A program made the position numbers and the translations under genes. The notes under the pieces are model-generated. The model saw nothing but the letters and a program-made list of their open reading frames with translations. It was not told the origin of the DNA and made no database searches. Positions 55,042 through 63,397 of a stretch of 64,000 bases of DNA are shown here, one piece after another. This stretch comes from Nonomuraea jiangxiensis. GTDB taxonomy: Bacteria; Actinomycetota; Actinomycetes; Streptosporangiales; Streptosporangiaceae. Positions within the stretch are counted from its first letter, which is position 1, and each line of letters begins with the position of its first letter. Where the stretch lies: contig NZ_FNDJ01000033.1 of NCBI RefSeq assembly GCF_900099965.1, positions 1-64,000 on the forward strand. Direction: 5' to 3'.

Positions 55042-56085
55042 TCATCCCTGCCGCAGGTACGGATGCGTCTGCAGGACCGCGAAGCCGTCGTCGCTCTTGC
55101 GGCCCGCGCCGAACTGGTCGACCGCCCGGGTGAGGACGGTGTCCGTCCCGATGGCGCGCTCCCACATCGTCCTGAGCACCCCGCGGTGTGCGTTGTCGCG
55201 GTACTTGTTCACGACGAAGCTCAGGGCGTAGCGCAGGAGCTGATCGGTGTCCAGGGGCGCGTAGGAGGCGTCCACCTCCTTCAGCCGGAAGTGGAAGACG
55301 GGATTGCGCTGTTGCGGGTCCTCCTCAAGGCGGTGGAACACCACCGACCCGACCGTCTGCACGGGCGTGACCACGCACGCGGTCCGCCCGCGTACGTCGC
55401 CCGAGCCGATGTGGTTGATCAGCGGCCGGTACTCCTCGTCGATGCGGGCTTTCAGCTCGCGCCGCCCCGCCGCCGTGGTGACGTACTTCTCGCATTTGAG
55501 CGGCGTGAGGATGATGAGACGGGCCATGTCCCTCTGGAGCATGCGCTTGATGGTGTCCGTGACCATCTGCGTCTTGTTGATCATGGTGTGGTAGTAGCCG
55601 TTCCGCTCCATGAGAGCGGGAACGTCGATGGCGACCAGGATCACGTGCGCCCGGTTCAGCGCCCGCTGCAGCATCTCCCCGTCCGTACGCTGCGAACCGA
55701 GCAGGTACTTGCCCGGATAGTCGGTGAACCGCAGGGTGAAGAGCGGGTTGTGGCCCTTGCGCCCGACGCCGAAGGCGTACTCCTTCGGCTCGCCCGTGCC
55801 CGGGATGCCGCCCTCCACCCGCAGGCCGTGCGCGATGCGGCGCAGGTCCTCGATGTACTCCTGGAGCTTGACCGAGGTGGGGTGGTCCACCGGGGTGACC
55901 TGCAGGTCGGTGGTGCCGATGACCTGGCCGAACTGCTCGTACATCGAGGCGAGGAGGGTCGTCTTGCCGACGCCGACGGAGCCGAGCATGGTCACGTCGA
56001 TGACGGCCTCCTCACCGATCTTGCCGGTGAGGGCGGTCACGACCTCCCGCGCCTTGGCCCTGATCCGCCTGGGCTCGTTGTTCAC
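55042..56085 (-). CDS. P-loop GTPase-like protein (double-GTPase/TRAFAC-like), in the CHAT operon
   Basis: 347 aa. Walker A GSVGVGKT at 35-42, followed by TLLASMYEQF; a G3-like DYPG (Asp122-Gly125). The strand LIILTPLKCEKYV stands where a G4 base-recognition motif would be, with a T/PLKCE variation instead of NKxD. GTG start has GGGGAG upstream and overlaps the dynamin-like gene by 4 nt. It pairs with that GTPase, a pattern recorded in actinobacterial NTPase conflict systems. Nucleotide specificity not provable by eye. Confidence 0.8.
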   Translation of the reverse strand: MNNEPRRIRAKAREVVTALTGKIGEEAVIDVTMLGSVGVGKTTLLASMYEQFGQVIGTTDLQVTPVDHPTSVKLQEYIEDLRRIAHGLRVEGGIPGTGEPKEYAFGVGRKGHNPLFTLRFTDYPGKYLLGSQRTDGEMLQRALNRAHVILVAIDVPALMERNGYYHTMINKTQMVTDTIKRMLQRDMARLIILTPLKCEKYVTTAAGRRELKARIDEEYRPLINHIGSGDVRGRTACVVTPVQTVGSVVFHRLEEDPQQRNPVFHFRLKEVDASYAPLDTDQLLRYALSFVVNKYRDNAHRGVLRTMWERAIGTDTVLTRAVDQFGAGRKSDDGFAVLQTHPYLRQG

Positions 56086-58283
56086 GTGGTCTCCCCTTCC
56101 GGCAGCAGCGAGCTCACCTTGCGCACCGCCTCGTTCCAGGTCCTCAGATGGACCGTCTGCTCGGCCAGCGCTTCGAACTGGTCGGCCCAGACCTGCGCGC
56201 GGATGTCCTGGTAGAAGGCCCGCCACTCGTCCTTGACGCCCTCCGAGCGCAGGACCCGGTCCCGGAACTCCTCGACGATGGCGAAGACGGCGCCGCTGGG
56301 CTCCGCGAGCAGGTCGTTGAGCGCCGCGTCGCAGCGGTCCAGCGCCTCCTCGTAGGTGATCTCCAGCATTTCCCGCATCGTCTTCTCGTCCACCCGCGAG
56401 GCATCCTTCGGGAAGGGCATGGTGGGCGTGTCCCCGTGTACGCCGTCGAGGCAGGGCCGGATCCTGTGCTGGATGAAGCCGCGATAGCTCAGGTCGAACT
56501 CCGTCAGGATCAGGATCGCGAACTTCAGCTCGCTCTCACCCTCGGGACGCACCGACGGGTGCACCCTGTCGGCGACGGCGAGCAGGAAGTCCTTGCCCGC
56601 CTGCGCGGACAGGGGAGCGAGCAGGCCCGGCCCGGACAGCACGCCGGCGACGTTCGCCCACATCGCGTACAGCCGTTCCTGCAGGGCCGTGTGCAGGCCC
56701 AGGAAGTGGCGCGAGAGGTGCGCGCGGACCTCGTCGAGCACGTGGGCGTAGGTGGCCTGCCGGGTGCCCTCCAGGGCGAACCGGGTGCGGAGGTCCTCGG
56801 GGGAGGGGATGCCGTTGTCGTCGCGCGCTCGACGCAGCACCTCCTGCACGGCCTCCGCGAGTGCCGTGTCGGGGCGGGCCCGCTCCTCCCTGAGCTGCTC
56901 GACCAGCAGGTCCAGCCCGACGGAGAGCTGCTCGTACGCGTTGTTGAACAGCGCCAGGAACGCCGGGAACCACACGGTGGCCGGCTGCGCGAGCGCTCCC
57001 AGCGCGGACGCCTCCCGGATCAGCAGCTCGGCCTGGCGGTAGATCTCCGCCACCCGGCGGCGCCGCGCGTCGAGCAACAGCTGATCCAGCTCGCTGATGT
57101 GGTCGAGCAGGTAGTCGATGACCGGCTCGAACGCGGCCGCCACCTCGTCCGGTTGCGAGCAGTCCACGATGGAGGCGCCCACGGTCCGGATGGACGAGGT
57201 GCCGAGAGCGGCGTGGTAGGCCCGCGCGTTGGACAGGTTGTCCTGGTCCACGCTGCGACGCCGGTTGAGGAAGAAGAACGACCTCTTCTCCATGGGGATG
57301 TCCGGCAGGGCGCTCTGCGCGAGGTCGTACAGTGCGTTGTCGATCTCCTGGATGCCGTCCCCTTCCGGTGCCGGGCGACGGATGAACAGGACGATGTCGA
57401 CGTCGCCCTCCAGCGCCGACAGCAGCAGGCGGGAGTCGCCGAGGTTCGTGTCGCCCAGGCCCGGCAGGTCGATGGTGCCGATGCCGGCCAGATCAGCCTG
57501 GGGGAAGGACGTCGTGATCTGCACCCGGCGCACGGCGCGGAAGGCATGGAAGCGGCGCTCGCCCCGCAGGTCGTCCTGGGCCACGTAGGCGCGGATCTCC
57601 TCCGCGCCGACGCGGCGGGGAGACGGCTCGGCCAGCAGGTCCCGGTAGTGGGGCAGGGAGGTGTGGTAGGCGGCGAGATGACCGTACGCGCTGGTCCGCT
57701 CCGCCTTCCTGGCATCCTGCGGATCCTCCGGCAGGTCGGGCAGCAGCTCCGCGAACCGCGCCAGGCTGTGTGGCGGCGGGCCCAGTTTCAGCCGCTCGTA
57801 GTAGGGGGCGATCACGTCGTTCAGGAAGGACTCGGCCGTGTGGAAGAACACGTCCGCGTAGGTCGCGTTTCCCGGCGAGTGCCTGACCAGGCTGGGGACC
57901 CCGGTGCAGAAGCCGCCGTCACCGTCAGGGATCTCCTGGCCCGTCAGGCCGGTGAGGCTCTGCAGCAGCCTGCTCTTGCCCTGCCTGGCCCGGCCGACGA
58001 CACCGATGTTGAGCGTGAGGCGGCGCAACCGGGTCAGGACCCGTTCGAGCTCCTTCTGCTCGACGGCGACGCTGTCGATGAGGTCCTGCAGGGGGACGGC
58101 GAGTGCCGCGATCGTGTCGAACGCGTCGTCGTCGACCCGGGTCGCCAGCTCACGCCGGGTCCGATCGAGCTCGCCGAGCGCCTCGGCGAGCTCGCCGAGG
58201 TCACCCTCCAGCAGCTCCGCCGCCGCGACGTCGTTCTCGCGTTGGGCATGGATGGCCGCAATCTTGGCGCTTCGCGTGGTCAC
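56082..58283 (-). CDS. Dynamin-like large GTPase, first gene of the CHAT operon
   Basis: 733 aa from GTG 58283. A helical/coiled-coil N-terminus (about 1-90; many Glu/Leu/Arg heptads) precedes a GTPase domain with P-loop GRARQGKS (97-104) and G3 motif IDLPGLGDTN (Asp272-Gly275). A long helical C-terminal half resembles the stalk of bacterial dynamins. The G4 motif is not canonical (FLNRRRSVDQDN). An upstream GTG at 58391 has GGAGG and would overlap the MarR stop as GTGA, but the 36 extra residues are basic and unconserved in look, so 58283 is preferred. Confidence 0.82.
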   Translation of the reverse strand: MTTRSAKIAAIHAQRENDVAAAELLEGDLGELAEALGELDRTRRELATRVDDDAFDTIAALAVPLQDLIDSVAVEQKELERVLTRLRRLTLNIGVVGRARQGKSRLLQSLTGLTGQEIPDGDGGFCTGVPSLVRHSPGNATYADVFFHTAESFLNDVIAPYYERLKLGPPPHSLARFAELLPDLPEDPQDARKAERTSAYGHLAAYHTSLPHYRDLLAEPSPRRVGAEEIRAYVAQDDLRGERRFHAFRAVRRVQITTSFPQADLAGIGTIDLPGLGDTNLGDSRLLLSALEGDVDIVLFIRRPAPEGDGIQEIDNALYDLAQSALPDIPMEKRSFFFLNRRRSVDQDNLSNARAYHAALGTSSIRTVGASIVDCSQPDEVAAAFEPVIDYLLDHISELDQLLLDARRRRVAEIYRQAELLIREASALGALAQPATVWFPAFLALFNNAYEQLSVGLDLLVEQLREERARPDTALAEAVQEVLRRARDDNGIPSPEDLRTRFALEGTRQATYAHVLDEVRAHLSRHFLGLHTALQERLYAMWANVAGVLSGPGLLAPLSAQAGKDFLLAVADRVHPSVRPEGESELKFAILILTEFDLSYRGFIQHRIRPCLDGVHGDTPTMPFPKDASRVDEKTMREMLEITYEEALDRCDAALNDLLAEPSGAVFAIVEEFRDRVLRSEGVKDEWRAFYQDIRAQVWADQFEALAEQTVHLRTWNEAVRKVSSLLPEGETT

Positions 58284-58333
58284 GGACCACCAACCTAGGA
58301 GGCGCGACCCCAGGGACGCTTCGGGTGATGCCT

Positions 58334-58347
58334 TAGGGTTTTCCCTA
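58334..58347 (-). promoter_or_regulatory. Short inverted repeat upstream of the dynamin-like gene
   Basis: TAGGG-TTTT-CCCTA, 51 nt before the preferred GTG start, in the 104-nt gap after the MarR gene. It may be an operator for the GTPase-CHAT operon; arms are short, so chance is not excluded. Confidence 0.3.
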
Positions 58348-58387
58348 GTCTCGCCGTGCCGCCGGCTTTGACGTCGCTGACGGCCTT

Positions 58388-58894
58388 TCACGCCTCCTGG
58401 TCGATGGTGGCGACGTAGACGGACTTGCCGGGTGCCAGGGACTCCTTGGCGATGCGGGACAGCACCCGGTAGGAGATCGTGGTGAGCGCGTCGATCTCCT
58501 CGGGGGTGAGCTGGTCCACGAAGAGCCGGCGTACGGTCTCGACGTGGCCGGGCGCCGCCGCCTCGATCGCCGCGCGCCCCTCGGGAGTGAGGTGGACGGT
58601 CACGCCCCGGGCGTCATCGGGGCAGTCCTGGCGCTTGAGGAGGCCGCGCTGCTCCATGCGCCGGAGTTGGTGGGAGAGCCTGCTGCGGTCCCAGTGGACG
58701 CTCCGGCCGAGGTCACGGGCGCGCAGGCGCTGCCCGGGTGCTTCGGAGAGCGGAACCAGCAACTCGTAGTCGGCGCTCGACAGCCCCGTGGCGGCGAACT
58801 GGCGGTCCAGGGCCTGGAGGAGGTATCGGCACATGTCGACGTAGGCGCGCCACATGCGCTGCTCGCTATCGCTCAGCCACCGAGTCTCCGTCAC
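58388..58894 (-). CDS. MarR-family transcriptional regulator
   Basis: 168 aa winged helix: TGLSSADYELLVPLSEAPGQ, RARDLGRSVHWDRSRLSHQL (recognition helix) and GLLKRQDCPDDARGVTVHLT (wing). GTG at 58892-58894 is preferred; a TTG at 58927 would extend into the operator region. Divergent from an FMN reductase gene. Perfect and near-perfect inverted repeats in the 112-nt gap are its probable operators, so it likely represses itself and the reductase. Confidence 0.92.
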   Translation of the reverse strand: MTETRWLSDSEQRMWRAYVDMCRYLLQALDRQFAATGLSSADYELLVPLSEAPGQRLRARDLGRSVHWDRSRLSHQLRRMEQRGLLKRQDCPDDARGVTVHLTPEGRAAIEAAAPGHVETVRRLFVDQLTPEEIDALTTISYRVLSRIAKESLAPGKSVYVATIDQEA

Positions 58895-58911
58895 GTTTTG
58901 ATCGTACCAAT

Positions 58912-58958
58912 GTTGACGTGACAACAAAGAGGCTCTAATTTTGCTGATGTATCAGCAA
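58912..58958 (+). promoter_or_regulatory. MarR operators in the marR/FMN-reductase gap
   Basis: TTGCTGAT-GT-ATCAGCAA (58941-58958) is an 8-bp-arm palindrome typical of MarR sites. GTTG-ACGTGA-CAAC (58912-58925) is a second, shorter repeat overlapping TTGACG, a possible -35 of the reductase promoter. Confidence 0.65.
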
Positions 58959-59006
58959 CGAGGTCTGGCCAGGGCTCTTATCGTTTCCTGAAAGGTTTTC
59001 CCGATC

Positions 59007-59576
59007 ATGAAGATCGCCATCATCATCGGCAGCACGCGCCCCGGGCGTAAGGGCGAGGCCGTCGCCCAGTGGGTGCGCGACATCGCCGCCAAGCGCGGTG
59101 ACGCGCACTACGAGATCGTCGATATCGCCGACTACGCCCTGCCGCACATCGACGAGCCGGTCCCGCCGATGATGGGCCAGTACAGCCGGCCGCACTCCCA
59201 CGTGTGGGCCGAGAAGATCGCTTCCTACGACGGCTTCGTCTTCGTGACCCCGGAGTACAACCACGCGCCGAACGGCGCGCTGAAGAACGCGATCGACTTC
59301 CTCTATGCGGAGTGGAACCACAAGCCCGCCGCCTTCGTCGGCTACGGCGCCTCCGGCGGCGTGCGCGCGGTCGAGCACCTGCGCCTCATCCTCGCCAACG
59401 TCGCCGTCGCCACCGTGCGCCCCCAGGTGGAGCTCTCCCTCATCCACGACTTCGCCGAGTGGACCCACCTCACGCCCGGCCCGCACCAGGAGGCCGCGGT
59501 CGGCGCGATGCTGGACGATCTCGCCCTGTGGGCCGGCGCGCTTAAGTCCGCCCGCGAGCCCGGAGTCGCCGCCTGA
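59007..59576 (+). CDS. NADPH-dependent FMN reductase (flavodoxin-fold)
   Basis: 189 aa, flavodoxin-like quinone/azo/FMN reductase: KIAIIIGSTRPGRKGEAVAQ (FMN phosphate loop), VFVTPEYNHAPNGALKNAID and FVGYGASGGVRAVEHLRLIL are diagnostic. Reduces flavin, quinones or electrophilic xenobiotics with NAD(P)H. Probably induced when the divergent MarR protein is released from the operator, a common quinone- or electrophile-stress arrangement. AAAGG precedes the ATG. Confidence 0.93.
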   Translation: MKIAIIIGSTRPGRKGEAVAQWVRDIAAKRGDAHYEIVDIADYALPHIDEPVPPMMGQYSRPHSHVWAEKIASYDGFVFVTPEYNHAPNGALKNAIDFLYAEWNHKPAAFVGYGASGGVRAVEHLRLILANVAVATVRPQVELSLIHDFAEWTHLTPGPHQEAAVGAMLDDLALWAGALKSAREPGVAA

Positions 59577-59644
59577 GGCTCGCCCGCGAGCCCGACCCCG
59601 CCGTCTGAACCCGCGCCCGCGGCACTCTGCCGCAGGCGCCGGGA

Positions 59645-59838
59645 TCAGTCCGAGAGTGCCGCCTTGACGCGGTCGGCGGTGAAGGGCAGGGTACGGAGCC
59701 GCTGGAAAGGCGACACCGGTGCCGGGTGCACGATCCGCACTGCGAGACGCCGCATCCGAACCGCGGTCCCTTCTGCTCGAAGCGCTCGCGAAGCCAGTAC
59801 AGCAGGCGGCGGATCCGGGCGGATCCGGTGGCTCCCAC
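59645..59838 (-). pseudogene. Remnant of a molybdenum hydroxylase (2Fe-2S subunit joined to the C-terminus of the large subunit)
   Basis: On the minus strand one frame reads LLYWLRERFEQKGPRFGCGV then SQCGSCTRH, the [2Fe-2S] cluster motif of isoquinoline-oxidoreductase/aldehyde-oxidase small subunits. Within about 20 codons another frame takes over with RLRTLPFTADRVKAALSD and a stop, which resembles the extreme C-terminus of the molybdopterin subunit. Everything between is deleted, so both genes have decayed to ~190 bp. Confidence 0.65.
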
Positions 59839-61062
59839 TCACACGGTAACGTTCATCGAACGGGACCGGGCGCGCCGCCAGCCCAGCGCGGGGAAGAGCC
59901 CCACGAGACACCCCACCACCCCGGCGAGTACGAGGGTCCGCAGGACGCCGACGTGGTCGGCCAGGAGTCCGCTGAGGAGCATGCCCGCGCCCTGCGCGGT
60001 CACCAGAAGCGACGACGCCACCCCCAGCGCCTGGCCACGCCGATCATGCGGCACGAGCCGGACGAACTCGGTGTTGGCGGTCACCTGGTAGGCGCTCAGC
60101 AGGCCCACGAGAGCCCACGTCGCCAGCGAAGGGAGAAATCCCGGGATGAGTTCGGAGAAGACCAGCGGCAGGCTGGAGGCGACGGCCATCGGCGCCATCC
60201 AGCGCAGCCGCCGGGCCGGGGGAACGAACCTGGTGAACAAGTAGACCCCCGCCAGGTTGCCCACCGGCATGGCCGCCATGAGCAGGCCGATCTCGGTGGT
60301 GCCCAGGCCCAGTTCGGCGGCGTACGGTGTGGCCAGTACGTCAGGGACCACGTAGAACCCGGCCAGCAGCGCGAGCGCCAGCAGATTGCGCAGCGGCGGG
60401 CTGGCGAGGATCAGTCGCACGCCTCCGCCCGTGCCGCGGTTCCGCGTTCCCCGCCCGTCGTCGCGAGCGGCGGGACGCCTGCGGAGCCGCCACTTGGTGA
60501 TCAGTCCCATCAGCACGAAGGAGGCGGCGGTGAGGAGGAGGGTGTTGTTCGGCCCGAGCGTGCCGACCAGCGCGCCTCCCACGGCGAACGCCAGAAGGGT
60601 GACGATCTGCGAGGTGAGGGTGACGGCCGCCACTCCCAGCGCGTACAGCCGGTCGGGGAGGAGGTCCGGGAGCAGCGCCATCTGCGCGGCCTTGGCCGGT
60701 GAGTCGAGCAGTTGCACGACGAACAGCAGGGCGCACAGGACCGGCAGCGGGATGCCCGGGATGGCGATCAGCGCGATCAGGCCGGCCCGTGAGAGGGCGC
60801 ATGCGACCAGGACCTCGCGGCGCGGGTAACGGTCGGCGAGCCCGCCCAGGAACGACCCTCCGACGATCGCCGGAAGCAGGGTCAGCGCGTAGACCAGCGA
60901 GGTGACGACCGGCGATCCCGTCCGCTGGAAGGCCAGGATGGCCAGGGCGACCCGGGCCAGTTGTGTCCCGCCGCGCGACAGGGCCACAGTCGACCACAAC
61001 GCCCGGAACTCCGCGACCTTGAAAAGGGCGGCATAGGTCTCCTGGCGGGTCTCGCCGGTCAT
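59839..61062 (-). CDS. MFS exporter (12-helix, MFS_3/enterobactin-exporter-like)
   Basis: 407 aa with 12 hydrophobic segments. Features: LFKVAEFRALWSTVALSRGG at the N-terminus, motif A GGLADRYPRREVLVA, and PDLLPDRLYALGVAAVTLTS in helices 4-5. Members of this branch export siderophores or antibiotics, often macrolides (inference from family). ATG has GAG-rich sequence upstream. A 190-nt leader with a tiny ORF and two hairpins precedes it, hinting at inducible expression. Confidence 0.88.
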   Translation of the reverse strand: MTGETRQETYAALFKVAEFRALWSTVALSRGGTQLARVALAILAFQRTGSPVVTSLVYALTLLPAIVGGSFLGGLADRYPRREVLVACALSRAGLIALIAIPGIPLPVLCALLFVVQLLDSPAKAAQMALLPDLLPDRLYALGVAAVTLTSQIVTLLAFAVGGALVGTLGPNNTLLLTAASFVLMGLITKWRLRRRPAARDDGRGTRNRGTGGGVRLILASPPLRNLLALALLAGFYVVPDVLATPYAAELGLGTTEIGLLMAAMPVGNLAGVYLFTRFVPPARRLRWMAPMAVASSLPLVFSELIPGFLPSLATWALVGLLSAYQVTANTEFVRLVPHDRRGQALGVASSLLVTAQGAGMLLSGLLADHVGVLRTLVLAGVVGCLVGLFPALGWRRARSRSMNVTV

Positions 61063-61155
61063 CTCCGTGATCTCCTCTCGGACCGGGCGGTGGATCGGCG
61101 ATGCCAGCCGTACATCACCGAACCACCGGCCGGCCCGTCACGCGGCGGTTCACCA

Positions 61156-61214
61156 GGCTCCGCCGGCGGCAACGGTCAGCGGAGCCGGCCCGGCGACGGC
61201 CGTTTCAGCGGCCG
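61156..61214 (-). promoter_or_regulatory. Two stem-loops in the leader of the MFS exporter gene
   Basis: GGCTCCGC (61156-61163) pairs perfectly with GCGGAGCC (61179-61186) round a 15-nt loop. CGGCCG (61197-61202) pairs with CGGCCG (61209-61214) round 6 nt. Both lie between the leader ORF and the MFS start on the minus strand; neither is followed by a U-run. Confidence 0.5.
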
Positions 61215-61225
61215 GAAACCGCGGA

Positions 61226-61252
61226 TCAGCTCCACTCGAAGTCGCGACGCAT
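61226..61252 (-). CDS. Putative 8-codon leader peptide upstream of the MFS exporter
   Basis: ATG at 61250-61252 is preceded by GAGGAGGAGG at ideal distance, the strongest ribosome site in the neighbourhood, yet the frame encodes only MRRDFEWS before TGA. It is 164 nt upstream of the MFS start on the same strand, with two stem-loops in between. The arrangement resembles ribosome-stalling leaders that induce resistance genes; sequence similarity to any known leader was not recognised. Confidence 0.45.
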   Translation of the reverse strand: MRRDFEWS

Positions 61253-61554
61253 GTCGGCACCTCCTCCTCGCAGTTAGTGACGTGGCATCGCGTTCGCGGT
61301 GAGCACCACGACTCAGCCGTACGAAGAAATGCCGCCTAATGATCACATGGGTGGGTTCGTGGTGCCTTGATGGTCAGCGTCAGTTTGTTGATGATGCGTG
61401 CCACTCTGGGCCTTCCGTCACCGGGGTCGCGCTTGCTCCGGACCGTGAGGTCACAGCCGCTGGGAGGAGCCCGCGCGGCACGGCCGGCGTCTGGCCGGTC
61501 CGCGCGTGCGGGGCGGCCGGGATCGGGTTCTCAGCGAGTTCTTAGGCCGTCTTT
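61253..61554. other. 302-bp divergent gap (MFS leader / serine protease)
   Basis: Nothing I can name. It must carry promoters for the leftward MFS transcript and the rightward protease, but no well-spaced -35/-10 pair or clear repeat was identified by eye. Confidence 0.3.
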
Positions 61555-62379
61555 ATGGCACTTTTCGCCGATTTTTATGACTATGGGGCGGTGGAGCACG
61601 TGCCGCAGGAGGCCGATGCGGCCGAGGCTCGGGGAGCCGTGGCCGGGAAGGCTCGGTGGCTTGTCGCCGGGGGCGGCGCACTCGTCGTCGTGGCGGTGCT
61701 GGCGTACTGGCTGGGTGGCGGCGGTGGGAACGGCGAACGGGCCGCGCCCGGGCCGAGCGCGACGCCGACGCCCAGTGCGACGCTCACCGTGCCCGACGTC
61801 TTCGAGCGGGTCGGGCCGTCGGTGGTGGTCATCCAGGCCGGGCGGTCGCTCGGAACCGGGGTGATCGCGGCCGAGGACGGGACGATCCTGACGGCGCACC
61901 ACGTCGTCAAAGGCGCCAAGGACGTCACCGTGACGTTCGCCGACGGCACCAAGGCGAAGGCCGCTGTCGCGACGGCGAATCCCAAGCTCGACGTCGCGAC
62001 CCTCAAGCCCGCGAAGCTGCCGGAGATCGTCGTACCGGCGACGCTCGGCGGCGGCGTGGCCGTGGGCGCGCCCGTCGTGGCGATCGGCAATCCGCTGGGC
62101 CTGACCTACAGCGTCTCCACCGGCGTGGTGTCGGGCCTGGACCGGACCACCGAGGAGAGCGACCTGAGCGGGCTCATCCAGTTCGACGCCTCCGTCAACC
62201 CGGGCAGCTCAGGCGGCCCCCTCCTGGACGCCCGCGGCCTGGTCGTCGGGATCGTCATCTCGATCGCCGACCCGGGAGGCGACGAGGCGTTCGCCGGCAT
62301 CGCGTTCGCGGTGCCGATCGGCCTGGCCCTGGGCGGCGGCGAAGGCGACGGCCCCCCGGGCGACGGGCCACAGATCTGA
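61555..62379 (+). CDS. Membrane-anchored trypsin-like (HtrA/S1C-type) serine protease without PDZ domain
   Basis: 274 aa. A short cytosolic N-terminus is followed by one membrane helix (about 33-52), a Pro/Thr/Ser linker and an extracytoplasmic protease domain. Catalytic triad by motif: His116 (ILTAHHVVKG), Asp146 (NPKLDVATLK) and Ser219 (NPGSSGGPLL). Ends soon after the protease fold with a Gly/Pro-rich tail, so there is no PDZ. Start ATG lacks a clear ribosome site. Followed by MoxR 25 nt downstream; envelope-stress or maturation role is plausible. Confidence 0.88.
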   Translation: MALFADFYDYGAVEHVPQEADAAEARGAVAGKARWLVAGGGALVVVAVLAYWLGGGGGNGERAAPGPSATPTPSATLTVPDVFERVGPSVVVIQAGRSLGTGVIAAEDGTILTAHHVVKGAKDVTVTFADGTKAKAAVATANPKLDVATLKPAKLPEIVVPATLGGGVAVGAPVVAIGNPLGLTYSVSTGVVSGLDRTTEESDLSGLIQFDASVNPGSSGGPLLDARGLVVGIVISIADPGGDEAFAGIAFAVPIGLALGGGEGDGPPGDGPQI

Positions 62380-62404
62380 CCGAAGCTTCACGAAAAGGAA
62401 CCTC

Positions 62405-63394
62405 ATGACCTCGACCAAGCCCACCGAGTCGGCCCACCCGCTCGAACACGTGCTGTTCGAGGTCAAACGTACGATCGTCGGGCAGGACATCCTGCTGGAG
62501 CGCATGGCCGTGGCGCTGATCGCCGACGGGCACCTGCTCGTCGAGGGCGTGCCGGGCCTGGCCAAGACGCTCGCGGTGCGGTCGCTGGCCGCCGCGATCG
62601 CCGGGAGCTTCCAGCGTGTCCAGTTCACCCCCGACCTGGTGCCCGCCGACCTCGTCGGCACGCGGGTCTACCACCAGCACTCCGGGGAGTTCCGGACCGA
62701 GCTCGGCCCGGTGTTCGCGAACCTGCTGCTGGCCGACGAGATCAACCGTGCCCCCGCCAAGGTGCAGAGCGCCCTGCTGGAGGTGATGCAGGAGCATCAG
62801 GTGACGATCGGGCGTGAGACGTTCCGGGTGCCCGAGCCGTTCCTGGTCATGGCGACGGAGAACCCGATCGAGTCGGAGGGCACCTACCCGCTGCCCGAGG
62901 CGCAGGTCGACCGCTTCATGATGAAGGTGGTCGTCGACTATCCGACGCAGGCCGAGGAGCAGGCGATCGTCGCGCGGGCGCTGCGCCCGCCGGAGCCGCC
63001 GCAGCCGATGATGACGGCCGAGGACCTGATCGCGATGCGGGCCCGCGCCCAGGCGGTCTACGTCGATCCGGCCATCGTCGACTACGCCGTACGGCTGGTC
63101 TCCGTGACGCGTTCCCCGGCGACGGCCGGCCTCGGCGAGCTGGAACGCTACGTCACCTACGGGGCGAGCCCGCGGGCGTCCATCGCGCTCGTCACGGGCG
63201 CCCGGGCGCTGGCGTTCCTGCGCGGCCGCGACTACGCCCTGCCGCACGACCTGTCGGAGCTCGCGCTCGACGTGCTGCGTCACCGCCTCGTGCTCTCCTA
63301 CGAGGCCCTCGCGGACGACGTCGACGCCGACACGATCATCACCAGGGTGCTCGGGGCCGTCCGGGCGCCCAACGTCGTCCTGCAGAACCGCTGA
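62405..63394 (+). CDS. MoxR-family AAA+ ATPase
   Basis: 329 aa: Walker A LLVEGVPGLAKTLAVRSLA, Walker B NLLLADEINRAPAKVQSALL, sensor 1 VMATENPIESEGTYPLPEAQ and the C-terminal lid. MoxR ATPases act as chaperones for metal insertion or activation of vWA proteins and are nearly always coupled to DUF58 genes, as here (4 nt gap). Cytosolic. Confidence 0.96.
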   Translation: MTSTKPTESAHPLEHVLFEVKRTIVGQDILLERMAVALIADGHLLVEGVPGLAKTLAVRSLAAAIAGSFQRVQFTPDLVPADLVGTRVYHQHSGEFRTELGPVFANLLLADEINRAPAKVQSALLEVMQEHQVTIGRETFRVPEPFLVMATENPIESEGTYPLPEAQVDRFMMKVVVDYPTQAEEQAIVARALRPPEPPQPMMTAEDLIAMRARAQAVYVDPAIVDYAVRLVSVTRSPATAGLGELERYVTYGASPRASIALVTGARALAFLRGRDYALPHDLSELALDVLRHRLVLSYEALADDVDADTIITRVLGAVRAPNVVLQNR

Positions 63395-63397
63395 GCC

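Noticed and set aside
58284-58391. Extended GTG start for the dynamin-like protein overlapping marR as GTGA
   Set aside because: The extra residues are basic and low in structure, and a later GTG with upstream GGTGG starts exactly at the coiled-coil region; kept as an alternative only.
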